From the NCBI GenBank assembly GCA_019352035.1, contig JABBNZ010000014.1, positions 1 through 64,000 of the forward strand: DNA of 64,000 nucleotides, given 5' to 3'. Source of the DNA: Pseudomonadota bacterium (lineage in GTDB: Bacteria; Pseudomonadota; Gammaproteobacteria; Steroidobacterales; Steroidobacteraceae). This document shows, piece after piece, positions 55,408 through 63,544 of the stretch; the first letter of the stretch is position 1; each line of letters begins with the position of its first letter. The translations under genes were made by a program, and so were the position numbers. The notes below the pieces were generated by a model, which saw only the letters and a program-made list of their open reading frames with translations, did no database searches and was not told where the DNA came from.

Positions 55408-55424
55408 GTTGCGCCAGACGCAAC
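55408..55424. promoter_or_regulatory. LysR-type palindrome, box 1
   Basis: GTTGCG-CCAGA-CGCAAC is a perfect 6-5-6 inverted repeat containing a T-N11-A LysR core (TGC-N7-GCA). It lies between the DapA-family gene and the RidA gene, upstream of the latter. The same element recurs at 56452 and 60436. Confidence 0.7.
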
Positions 55425-55443
55425 ATTCGAGACCGCCAGACCA

Positions 55444-56367
55444 TCAACTGATGACCCGGCCGAGACGGCGCAGTGTGTCCCTGACCCGCGCTGCCGCCTC
55501 GGAGTTGAGCTCAAGGATGGGAGGACGGGGATAGCCTCCGGGCAGTCCCTGCGCGTTGAGCGCTTCCTTGAGGATGGCTTGGGCGGAACCGAAGCGGCCG
55601 GTGAGCCTTTCCGTGAACCACTCCCGCATGATCGCCCGGTCGCGCGCTCCGCAGCGCAGCGCCGCTTCAACGTCGCCACCCCAGAGATGATTGTAGAAAT
55701 TCGGGTGATCGCGTCCGAGCACCGCGCCGGCGCCCATCGTACCATCGCCACCATGGTGGCGAATGAGCGTGGCGCCGAGCTCATCCATGGCGAATCCGAA
55801 CACCCGCAATCGGTCCTTCAACGCAAAGAATGTCTCGACGAAGTGATCGAGCCGACCCGTGGAGTTCTTCAGGGCGACGACCTTGTCGAGATCGGCCAGC
55901 CGCTCGAGCAGCACGCGCGACATATCGACATTCGTCCCCGGTGGCCAGTTGTAGACGCAGATCGGCAACGGAACGTGCTTGGCGACGTGACTGTAGAAGG
56001 CGAATATTTCTTCCTCCGTTGGAACCACATAGGGAGGAGGTGTGAGCAGAATTCCATCGAAGCCGCAGTCATGGGCCATCCGGGCGTGTTCGATGGCATG
56101 ATCGGCGCAGTAGGCGTTGCAGCCGGCGATGAGAGTCCGCTTGCCACGCAGATGCTCTCCTGCGATGCGCAGCACGGCCAGGCGCTCGGCCGCCGTCAGG
56201 CTGAACCACTCTCCTGTCGTTCCGGCGACGACGATGCCGTGCATCCCCTCGGCGTCGAGCCATTCAATCAGGCGGCGCAGACCGAGCTCATCGAGCTGCC
56301 GGTCCTTGGTGAACGGCGTCGTGATGGCCGGGATGTAGCCGCGCCAGTCTATCGAGTCTCTGTCCAT
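55444..56367 (-). CDS. DapA/NAL-superfamily aldolase, lyase or deaminase
   Basis: This 307-residue TIM-barrel lyase has the Schiff-base lysine in KVVALKNSTG, the catalytic tyrosine in ICVYNWPPG and the pyruvate-binding GTTGEWFSLTAAER. The family includes dihydrodipicolinate synthase, N-acetylneuraminate lyase and the pyrroline-4-hydroxy-2-carboxylate deaminase of hydroxyproline catabolism. The neighbouring three-subunit dehydrogenase makes the last a good candidate. It is divergent from the LysR gene, with a palindrome between them. Confidence 0.87.
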   Translation of the reverse strand: MDRDSIDWRGYIPAITTPFTKDRQLDELGLRRLIEWLDAEGMHGIVVAGTTGEWFSLTAAERLAVLRIAGEHLRGKRTLIAGCNAYCADHAIEHARMAHDCGFDGILLTPPPYVVPTEEEIFAFYSHVAKHVPLPICVYNWPPGTNVDMSRVLLERLADLDKVVALKNSTGRLDHFVETFFALKDRLRVFGFAMDELGATLIRHHGGDGTMGAGAVLGRDHPNFYNHLWGGDVEAALRCGARDRAIMREWFTERLTGRFGSAQAILKEALNAQGLPGGYPRPPILELNSEAAARVRDTLRRLGRVIS

Positions 56368-56451
56368 TGCGTTCCGCTCTTGATGATGATCGGCGCCGGC
56401 ATTCTAGGTGGGGGTTCCAATTTGTCACAATGACGGCAGCTGATTATGATC

Positions 56452-56468
56452 GTTGCGTGAAAGGCAAC
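56452..56468. promoter_or_regulatory. LysR-type palindrome, box 2
   Basis: GTTGCG-TGAAA-GGCAAC is the same palindrome with one mismatch, and keeps the TGC-N7-GCA core. It lies in the gap between the divergent DapA-family and LysR genes, 18 bp before the chosen LysR start. This is the classic position for autoregulation and divergent activation by a LysR protein. Confidence 0.72.
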
Positions 56469-56486
56469 GAAGTCCATCAGCGAACC

Positions 56487-57425
56487 ATGTCGAATCCCAT
56501 TCTTACGGATGCGAAACTGCGCTACCTGGCGGAAGCGGCGGCGCTCGGCTCGATGCATGCGGCCGGTGAGAAGCTCGATGTTGCGGTCTCCTCGATCAGT
56601 CGACAGATCGCCCAGCTCGAGTCGCAACTCGGGCTACCGCTCATCGAGCGTGGACGACGCGCGATCAAACTGACGCACGCCGGGGAGATGGCGGTGCGGT
56701 ATTACCGCGAAAGCATCACGCAGCGCGAGACGCTGGTGTCGAGCATCCAGGCCTTGAGGGGCCTGCATGCCGGCCAGGTCGAGCTTTCCGTCGGGGAGGG
56801 TTTCGTCAATGTCCTCTCGGGACTGCTGCAGAGCTTCGCGGCACATCATCCGGGCCTTCGCATCTCGGTCAAGGTGGCCGGAACGCTCGAGGTCATGAGG
56901 CAAATACGTGATGACGAAGCGCACATCGGGCTGGCGTTTCATTCTCCGCCCGACCCGAAAATCAACGTGCGCGCAACCTTTGCGCAGCCGATACGGCTCA
57001 TTGCGCACCCGCGCCATCCGCTCTCGAACAAGTCGTCCATCACGCTGCGGGAGGTCGTGCAGCATCGGTTATGCCTGCCCGAATCGAGCTTTCGGATCGG
57101 CCAGATGATCAATCTCGCCGGCGAGCACGAGCGGGTATCACTCGATGCGCACATGAGTACTAACTCGCTGCACCTGCTGCGGGAGATGGTGAAGTCGGGT
57201 ATGTACGCGACTTTGCTCCCGGAGATCGCCGCGGTCACGGAGCTTAGTCGAGGTGAATTGACGGCCGTGCCCATCGAGAGCGCGGCGCTGCAGGACACCG
57301 CCCTGACCGTGATCTGCCGCTTGGGGCGGACTCTGCCCTCGGCGCCCGCGGCATTCCTACCGGTGCTCGAGGGAGGCCTGCGTACTTGGCTTAAGAAGTC
57401 GCGCATGACGGGTAAGGAGAGATAG
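56487..57425 (+). CDS. LysR-family transcriptional regulator
   Basis: This protein of about 312 residues uses ATG 56487, where the helix-turn-helix similarity begins (LRYLAEAAALGSMHAAGEKL, then VAVSSISRQIAQLESQLG). The longer in-frame start at 56367 would place box 2 inside the gene. The C-terminal substrate domain starts near LRGLHAGQVELSVGEG. It probably controls ridA, the DapA-family gene, the downstream dehydrogenase (6 bp away, same strand) and the VOC-TonB-MFS unit through the three palindromes. Confidence 0.88.
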   Translation: MSNPILTDAKLRYLAEAAALGSMHAAGEKLDVAVSSISRQIAQLESQLGLPLIERGRRAIKLTHAGEMAVRYYRESITQRETLVSSIQALRGLHAGQVELSVGEGFVNVLSGLLQSFAAHHPGLRISVKVAGTLEVMRQIRDDEAHIGLAFHSPPDPKINVRATFAQPIRLIAHPRHPLSNKSSITLREVVQHRLCLPESSFRIGQMINLAGEHERVSLDAHMSTNSLHLLREMVKSGMYATLLPEIAAVTELSRGELTAVPIESAALQDTALTVICRLGRTLPSAPAAFLPVLEGGLRTWLKKSRMTGKER

Positions 57426-57431
57426 GCCTCC

Positions 57432-58634
57432 GTGAGCGCGCGTTATGATGTGGCCATCATCGGAGCGGGGCTCGTCGGGTGTGCGGCTGCCTTTGAGCTC
57501 GGACTGCGCGGCCGGCGTGTCGCGGTGCTCGATCAGGGGGAAGTCAATCGTGGCGCTTCGGGGCGCAACGCCGGTTCGCTGCATTTCCAGATTGAGCCGC
57601 GCATGCTCGAGGGAGGGGCCGATCCGCAACGGCTCGCGCAGCTGATTCCGGTCAATTTGCGTGCGATCGAGGATTGGCGAGAACTGCCGGGTCGGCTGCG
57701 CAGGGAGATCGAGCTCGTGATGCACGGTGGTCTCATGGTGGCCGAGACCGCCGGCGAGCGCGAACTGCTCGTGAGGAAGTCGGAGGTCGAGACGCGCGGC
57801 GGTCTCCCTGTGAGGCTGGTCGAAGGTGAGGAGCTGTCCCGCGTGGCGCCCTATCTGGCAGAACGGGTTCGCTGCGCCAGCTATTGCACGGCCGAGGGTC
57901 ATGCAAACCCGCGTCTCGTTACCCCGGCCTTTGCGGCCGCGGCGCGCCATCTCGGAGGCGAGATCATGACCGGGGCCCGTGTGGGCGGGCTTGAGGGCCG
58001 GCCGGAGGGCTGGCGCATCCATATTGAGTGGCTGAGGCAGCAGAGCGGCACTGCGGCGGCATCTTCGCTCGATGCGGAGGCGGTGCTCGTGGCGGCCGGG
58101 GCTTGGTCACCTGAGATTCTGGCGCCGTACGGGGTGCGTGTGCCACTCGTGCCGGTCGCACTAAGCATGAATGTGACGGAGCGGTGCGCCCCCGTAGTGC
58201 ATCATTTGGTGCAGCACGTCGGCCGGCGCCTGTCGGTCAAGCAGGTCGAGGCAGGGAACGTGCTCATCGGCGGCGGCTGGCCGGCGTCGTTGTTCGGGAG
58301 CGAGACCCTCGGCCCCAATCCTGAGGTCTGGCTGCGGGAGGACTCGATGATTGGCAATGCCGCGATGGCCATTCACGTGGTGCCGGTCCTCGCTGGACTC
58401 AACCTCATCCGGACCTGGAGCGGTATCGCTTCTGTATCCGTGGATCATCTGCCGGTGCTGGGGGCCATTGCTTCCATGCCCGGCGTTTTTATCGCGGCCG
58501 GGGAGTCCTCCTTCACGCTAGGTCCAACATACGCACGGCTGGTGAGCGAGCTCATCTGTCTCGGTCAGGCCTCGATGCCGATTGGCCTGTACCGTCCAGA
58601 CCGCTTCGAGCCGGCGGCCGATCGGAGCGCTTGA
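57432..58634 (+). CDS. DAAO-family FAD oxidoreductase, beta-type subunit of a heterotrimeric dehydrogenase
   Basis: This 400-residue protein starts at GTG 57432, 6 bp after the LysR stop. The FAD-binding motif VAIIGAGLVGCAAAFELGLRG and RGASGRNAGSL mark the glycine/D-amino-acid oxidase family; the C-terminus has GVFIAAGESSFTLGPTYA. With the two following genes it matches the architecture of HcnABC, octopine/nopaline oxidases and cis-4-hydroxy-D-proline dehydrogenase. It oxidises a secondary or primary amino acid to an imine, passing electrons to the partner flavin and iron-sulphur subunits. Confidence 0.87.
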   Translation: MSARYDVAIIGAGLVGCAAAFELGLRGRRVAVLDQGEVNRGASGRNAGSLHFQIEPRMLEGGADPQRLAQLIPVNLRAIEDWRELPGRLRREIELVMHGGLMVAETAGERELLVRKSEVETRGGLPVRLVEGEELSRVAPYLAERVRCASYCTAEGHANPRLVTPAFAAAARHLGGEIMTGARVGGLEGRPEGWRIHIEWLRQQSGTAAASSLDAEAVLVAAGAWSPEILAPYGVRVPLVPVALSMNVTERCAPVVHHLVQHVGRRLSVKQVEAGNVLIGGGWPASLFGSETLGPNPEVWLREDSMIGNAAMAIHVVPVLAGLNLIRTWSGIASVSVDHLPVLGAIASMPGVFIAAGESSFTLGPTYARLVSELICLGQASMPIGLYRPDRFEPAADRSA

Positions 58635-58984
58635 TGGGCTTTCGCGTCACCTCGGGTACGTTCCGCCCGGACCAGGTCTCCTTCACCTTCGATGGCGTTG
58701 CGATCGAGGCCTACCCCGCCGAAACCGTCGCGGCCGCTCTGATTGCGAACGACGTGCGGGGGTTTCGTCGGGACCGGAGCGGTCGCCTACGAGGCCCCTA
58801 TTGCAACATGGGCACCTGTTTTGAATGCGTGGTTGAGGTTCGCGCGCCGGCTCGCGCGAGCGGGGTGCCTTTCTGTGATCCCCATGTTCCCTGGCGCACC
58901 GTGCGTGCGTGCCTGTTGCGTGTCGAGGCTGGACTCGAAGTGCGCTCCCGGAAGGCTCCCGGTATCAAGGACCTGAGCGCTTGA
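58634..58984 (+). CDS. Small 2Fe-2S subunit of the heterotrimeric dehydrogenase
   Basis: This 116-residue protein starts at ATG 58634, overlapping the previous stop (TGATG). The ferredoxin-like cysteines are in PYCNMGTCFECVVEV with a fourth in TVRACLLRVE, which is the HcnA/OoxC pattern. It transfers electrons between the two flavin subunits. The stop overlaps the TTG start of the next gene. Confidence 0.88.
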   Translation: MGFRVTSGTFRPDQVSFTFDGVAIEAYPAETVAAALIANDVRGFRRDRSGRLRGPYCNMGTCFECVVEVRAPARASGVPFCDPHVPWRTVRACLLRVEAGLEVRSRKAPGIKDLSA

Positions 58985-60444
58985 TCGCGAGTGAGAGGTG
59001 CGATCTTGCGATTGTCGGCGCAGGCCCCGGGGGGCTTGCCGCGGCCCTGGTTGCGACCGAGTGCGGTCTCGATGTGTGTCTCCTCGACGAACAGCCGCGC
59101 CTCGGGGGGCAGATCTACCGCCAACCTCCGCTTGGCTTCCGGGTCGATTCGTGGCTCGCGGGCAGGGTGTACCGGCGAGGCAGGGCACTGCTGAAGCGCG
59201 CCGAGACCCTGCGGGGTCTGCGCCATATTCCCGAAGCGACCGTGTGGGGTCTCTTTTCCCCGGAGCCGGCGGCGGGGGAGTCTCGGCATCGAGTCTGCTT
59301 TGAGCGGGCCGGTGAGCTAAGCGCTCTCGATGCACGCTACGTGCTGCTTGCGAGCGGCTGCTACGAGATGCCCGTTCCCTTTCCCGGCTGGCACCTGCCC
59401 GGGGTAATGAGCGTAGGAGCGATTCAAACCCTGCTCAAGAGCCAACGCGTGGCTGCGGGTCGCAATGTGATCCTCGCTGGCAGCCATCCGCTACTGCTCA
59501 TCGCGGCGGACCAGTTGCTTGAAGCGGGAGTCCGCGTGTCCGCCGTCATCTTCAGTCAATCCCCGGGCGCAATGATCCGGATGCTGGCTTCCCCGGTGCC
59601 ACTCATTAGCGCCTTGCCACAATTGCTGCACGGGGCGCGCTGCGTAAGGCGTATCCGCCGCGCCGGAGTTCCGCTGCTGTCCGGTCATGTGGTCACGGAA
59701 GCCCTCGGCTCGGACACCGTCGAGGCCGTGCGGGTCTGCCCCAGCGGGCATCACGGTGAGTCACGGGTAATTGCCTGCGACACGGTGGGCCTTTGCTATG
59801 GATTTCTCGCCTCAACGGAGCTCGCGAGGCAGGCAGGTGCTCGGTGCGCCTGGGAGACAGGCAGCGGGTGGGTCGTGAGGACCGACGAGTTCATGCGCTC
59901 GAGCGTGCCCAATATCCGCGTCGCCGGCGAGCTCATCGGGGTCGCCGGTGCGGAGGCGGCGGCGCTGTCAGGGGAAATAGCGGCTCTCGGAATCGTCAGC
60001 GACGCAGGATATCTCACTGCAGGCGCCGCATCGATCCGCAGTCGGCAGCTGCGCCGCCGGCTGGGGAGGTTACGCACCTTCGCCGCGAGGCTCGCCGAGG
60101 TCGCGGCCCCCTCACCAGAGCTTCTTCGTCGTCTCGCACCGCCGGAAACGCTTTTGTGCCGTTGCGAAGAAGTCACAGTCGGTACCCTCGGTGATGCTTT
60201 GCGTGCCGACCCAGCCGTTGAAAGTGCAAGCACGGCCAAACTGCTGACGCGCGTAGGAATGGGAATGTGTCAGGGGCGCATGTGTGAGCACGCCGTGCGG
60301 CGCCTGCTCGGAGAATTCAGGGGCCGGGCGCTCGAGGAAATTCCTGGCTTTGTGCCGCGGCCGCCTGTGAAGCCCATTCCGCTCGCCGCCCTCGCCGCGC
60401 GGGCGACGCTCCCCCCGCTCGATCCGAAGGACCGCGTTGCGTAA
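58981..60444 (+). CDS. NAD(P)-like FAD oxidoreductase, alpha-type subunit with BFD-type cluster domain
   Basis: This protein of about 487 residues uses TTG 58981, which overlaps the preceding stop (TTGA). Upstream frame sequence has no similarity. It has CDLAIVGAGPGGLAAALVAT (FAD), GGQIYRQPPLGF and a second dinucleotide fold (NVILAGSHPLLLIAADQLLE). The C-terminal bacterioferredoxin-ferredoxin-like cluster has CRCEEVTVGTLGDAL and GMCQGRMCEHAV. This is the HcnB/OoxA/LhpE-type subunit. Confidence 0.88.
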   Translation: MIASERCDLAIVGAGPGGLAAALVATECGLDVCLLDEQPRLGGQIYRQPPLGFRVDSWLAGRVYRRGRALLKRAETLRGLRHIPEATVWGLFSPEPAAGESRHRVCFERAGELSALDARYVLLASGCYEMPVPFPGWHLPGVMSVGAIQTLLKSQRVAAGRNVILAGSHPLLLIAADQLLEAGVRVSAVIFSQSPGAMIRMLASPVPLISALPQLLHGARCVRRIRRAGVPLLSGHVVTEALGSDTVEAVRVCPSGHHGESRVIACDTVGLCYGFLASTELARQAGARCAWETGSGWVVRTDEFMRSSVPNIRVAGELIGVAGAEAAALSGEIAALGIVSDAGYLTAGAASIRSRQLRRRLGRLRTFAARLAEVAAPSPELLRRLAPPETLLCRCEEVTVGTLGDALRADPAVESASTAKLLTRVGMGMCQGRMCEHAVRRLLGEFRGRALEEIPGFVPRPPVKPIPLAALAARATLPPLDPKDRVA

Positions 60445-60452
60445 AACGCAAC
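60436..60452. promoter_or_regulatory. LysR-type palindrome, box 3
   Basis: GTTGCG-TAAAA-CGCAAC is a perfect 6-5-6 inverted repeat that includes the stop codon of the preceding gene. It lies 84 bp before the GTG start of the VOC gene and matches boxes 1 and 2. It could let the LysR protein drive the VOC-TonB-MFS unit. Confidence 0.7.
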
Positions 60453-60536
60453 GATCCTGTTCCACCCAGTCATTGAGCGATTCCACGGGCCGTGCAACAT
60501 TCGCGCTGAAGGTTGGCAAAATCGGGGGTATAACTC

Positions 60537-61085
60537 GTGCAAGCTGCTCGATCGGAAATCCGCTTCCGCGGCGTGGACCACATTGGCATCACCGTACCCA
60601 ATCTCGAGGAGGCCATCGCCTTCTATCTAGGCGCGTTAGGTGGACAGGTTCTCTACCGCATGGGGCCGCTCGACTCACGTGACATGCCGCAGGCGGACGG
60701 GGGGGACTGGACCGCGGACTTCATCGATGTGCCCGACGCACGCGTGACGTTCGCAGGGGTCCAGGTCGCCGGAACACTGCTCTTGGAGATCTATCAGTAT
60801 GAGCGTCCCTTGAGCAACGTCCGCCCCCCGCGCAACTCGGATCCCGGTGGACACCACATCGCGCTCAGAGTCGATGACGTGGAAGCGGCCGCCGAACACC
60901 TCCGCTCGGTGGGCTGCCGACTGATGCGTGGGCCGATCGTGGTTCCCGGCGGACCGTTGCTCGGTTCACGCTCCTGGTACTTCGCTGATCCATGGGGCAA
61001 CTACTTCGAGCTGATGGAATACGAGCGCATGGCGTTTATGAGTGATGGCGAGGGGGGCGCAGAGGCCGGCGCCACCGGGAATTGA
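60537..61085 (+). CDS. VOC-superfamily (glyoxalase/dioxygenase fold) protein
   Basis: This 182-residue protein starts at GTG 60537 with GGGGG 10 bp upstream. It carries two VOC repeats, with GVDHIGITVPNLEEAIAFYL (metal-binding His) and GGHHIALRVDDVEAAAEHL. The C-terminal WYFADPWGNYFELMEYE provides the metal-binding Glu. The fold covers glyoxalase I, epimerases and extradiol dioxygenases. It is the first gene after LysR box 3 and overlaps an alternative TTG start of the TonB receptor. Confidence 0.85.
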   Translation: MQAARSEIRFRGVDHIGITVPNLEEAIAFYLGALGGQVLYRMGPLDSRDMPQADGGDWTADFIDVPDARVTFAGVQVAGTLLLEIYQYERPLSNVRPPRNSDPGGHHIALRVDDVEAAAEHLRSVGCRLMRGPIVVPGGPLLGSRSWYFADPWGNYFELMEYERMAFMSDGEGGAEAGATGN

Positions 61086-61141
61086 CGAAACTCACAACGA
61101 TGATCCGCCTCCGCTTGAGGCACTTATCCCCGGGGGGAACC

Positions 61142-63538
61142 ATGTCGGCTGTACAAACAGAAATTCGCGCCTGCCCGCAGCCTGTGCCAGCGCGGCGGCA
61201 GAGCGGCATTCGCGCGGTCATGCTTGGAGTGTGTGGCATCGCAGCGCTGGGATCGGCATTCGCTCAGAGCAGCAGTCCCGCGGCGGACCGTGGCGGCGCA
61301 CAACATGTAACGGAGCAACTGAAGGAGGTGGTCGTTACGGCAGAAAGGCGCGAAACGACCGTGCAAAGAACGCCGATGAGCATCACCGCGGTGACAGGCC
61401 GCTCGCTCGAGCGGCAGGGCCTCTCGGACATGCTCAGCCTCGCCCAGCGGGTCCCCGGCATTTCCTTTAAGACGGCCGGTCCCGGCCAGACCGAGTACGA
61501 AATGCGCGGCCTCACCTCGAGCGGAGGCGAATCGCCGACGGTGGGCGTTTACCTCGATGATGTCGCGCTGACTCCCGCGGCATTCGCACTGAACGGCAAG
61601 ACAGTTGTCGATCCGAACACGTACGACTTGAATCGTATCGAGGTGCTGCGAGGCCCTCAGGGCACGCTCTACGGCGCCGGTTCGATGGGCGGGACGATCC
61701 GATTCGAGACCAACGAGCCGGATCCGAAGGCGTTTGCCGGATCCGCGGAGGCGATTCTCTCGGGGACCGCGGGCGGAGGCGGATTCAATCACACCGAGAA
61801 CGCGATGCTGAACCTTCCACTGGGAGGCGGACGCGCCGCGCTGCGGTTGGTCGGAACCGAGAAGACCGTCGAGGGATGGATAGACCGCATAGTCGAGAAT
61901 CCGCTTCCACCGGAAGTCAATAACAGCACGGCGCGCGGCGACGTCGCGCATGCCGCGGCCGCGCTCGTCATACCCCATTCGAACACGCAGAGGCTGCGCG
62001 GAGGGCGCGCGGAGCTGCTTCTGCGGCCGACCGATCGATTCACCATCCATGGCCTGCTGATGCACCAGAGCATTACCCAGGACGGGTCCAGCACGATCGA
62101 CAGTCCTCCGCTCAACGAGGCGCACTATCAGCCATTCAATGTCGCGGAGCCATTCGCCGATACATTCGATCTCTACGCCCTGTCGGGACAGTACGACTTC
62201 GACTCGTTCCAGGTGAAGTCAATCACCGGATACTGGAGTCGCGCGCAGAACCAGACCCAGGACATCTCCGAAGCGATGCAGTACTACATCGGAGGATTTT
62301 TCGGCCCACCGGCGAACTTCCCGTTCTCGAGCACTCAGACGGTCACCGAGGGCGGGGCCACGTTCTACGGACTCGGCGCCGGCTCGATCAGCGAGAACGA
62401 GAGTACGCATCAGTTCAGCGAGGAGTTGCGTCTGGCCTCGACGGGAAACGGTTCGCTGCACTGGGTCGCCGGCGCTTACTACAGTCACTACGGCGTCGTC
62501 GATCACGTATTCTCGTTCTACCCGATCTCGACGACGGGCTTCGATGCGAACTTCGGGACGAACAATCTGGCCGACAACCATCGCGCGCTCGGCCTCGATC
62601 AATACGCGCTCTATGGTCAGATGTCCTATGATCTTCCGCATCACCTTCAGGCGACGGCGGGCGCGCGTTACTACAATTATCACGGCGACTCGGCGACCAG
62701 CGTGAGCGGCGTTTCCGCGAGCGGCCCCACTTCCACGCTGTACGGACGTGCGCAGAACTCCGGGGTGACGCCGAAGTTCACTCTCGCATACATTCACAAC
62801 GACTCCACGACTGTGTATGGGACCATCTCGAAGGGATTCCGTCCCGGAGGGCCGAACTCCCCGATTCCCGTGCCACCTTGCCAGGCCGCCGCGCCGGCAC
62901 AGTTCGGGCCCGATGGCGTCTGGAACTACGAGCTCGGCGCCAAGCAGCGGGCGCTCGGCAACCGCCTGAGTGTCTCGGGCGACGTCTATTACGAGAACTG
63001 GACGGGGGTCCAGCAGGAAGTCTCGCCGGCCTGCGGCTTCACTTATACCGCCAACGCCGGTACGGCGCACGTCAGCGGCGCCGAGGTGCAGATGCGCTGG
63101 ATCGTCGCGCCGGGCCTGATGGTTACGCAGAACGCCGGCTATACTCACGCCTACAATGCCCAGACCGTTCCGGCCGCCAATGTCGTGGCGGGCGAGGAAC
63201 TGCTCAACGTGCCGCGGTGGACGGCCGACAGCAGTGTCACCTATCGGGTCCCGGTGGGCGCGGATCTGGATATCATGACCAGCATCAACAACAGTTACAC
63301 GAGCTCGATGCAGGACATCACCTTTTATCGCAATACGCTGCCGTCCTACGACATCATCACGTTTCGCGGCGGCCTGGAAGGGAATCGCTGGTCGGCGTAC
63401 CTGTTTGTCGACAATCTGGGAAATTCCAAGGCGCTGCTCGGCAATACGACGGCGCTCTCCGCGAACATCTCGATTCTCAATCGCGTCGCGACCAATCTGC
63501 CCAGGACCGTTGGTGTGGATCTCAACTATCGGTTCTGA
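61142..63538 (+). CDS. TonB-dependent outer-membrane receptor (third)
   Basis: This 798-residue protein uses ATG 61142 (GGGGGGAA just upstream). A TTG at 61082 overlapping the VOC stop would add 20 residues. A long n-region precedes the signal core AVMLGVCGIAALGSAFA. The plug runs from LKEVVVTAERRETT to VLRGPQGTLYGAGSMGGTIR, and the barrel ends VDLNYRF. It is clearly related to, but more distant from, the two paralogues at 16726 and 32349. With the VOC and MFS genes it forms an uptake unit, likely under LysR control. Confidence 0.92.
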   Translation: MSAVQTEIRACPQPVPARRQSGIRAVMLGVCGIAALGSAFAQSSSPAADRGGAQHVTEQLKEVVVTAERRETTVQRTPMSITAVTGRSLERQGLSDMLSLAQRVPGISFKTAGPGQTEYEMRGLTSSGGESPTVGVYLDDVALTPAAFALNGKTVVDPNTYDLNRIEVLRGPQGTLYGAGSMGGTIRFETNEPDPKAFAGSAEAILSGTAGGGGFNHTENAMLNLPLGGGRAALRLVGTEKTVEGWIDRIVENPLPPEVNNSTARGDVAHAAAALVIPHSNTQRLRGGRAELLLRPTDRFTIHGLLMHQSITQDGSSTIDSPPLNEAHYQPFNVAEPFADTFDLYALSGQYDFDSFQVKSITGYWSRAQNQTQDISEAMQYYIGGFFGPPANFPFSSTQTVTEGGATFYGLGAGSISENESTHQFSEELRLASTGNGSLHWVAGAYYSHYGVVDHVFSFYPISTTGFDANFGTNNLADNHRALGLDQYALYGQMSYDLPHHLQATAGARYYNYHGDSATSVSGVSASGPTSTLYGRAQNSGVTPKFTLAYIHNDSTTVYGTISKGFRPGGPNSPIPVPPCQAAAPAQFGPDGVWNYELGAKQRALGNRLSVSGDVYYENWTGVQQEVSPACGFTYTANAGTAHVSGAEVQMRWIVAPGLMVTQNAGYTHAYNAQTVPAANVVAGEELLNVPRWTADSSVTYRVPVGADLDIMTSINNSYTSSMQDITFYRNTLPSYDIITFRGGLEGNRWSAYLFVDNLGNSKALLGNTTALSANISILNRVATNLPRTVGVDLNYRF

Positions 63539-63544
63539 GGTAAC

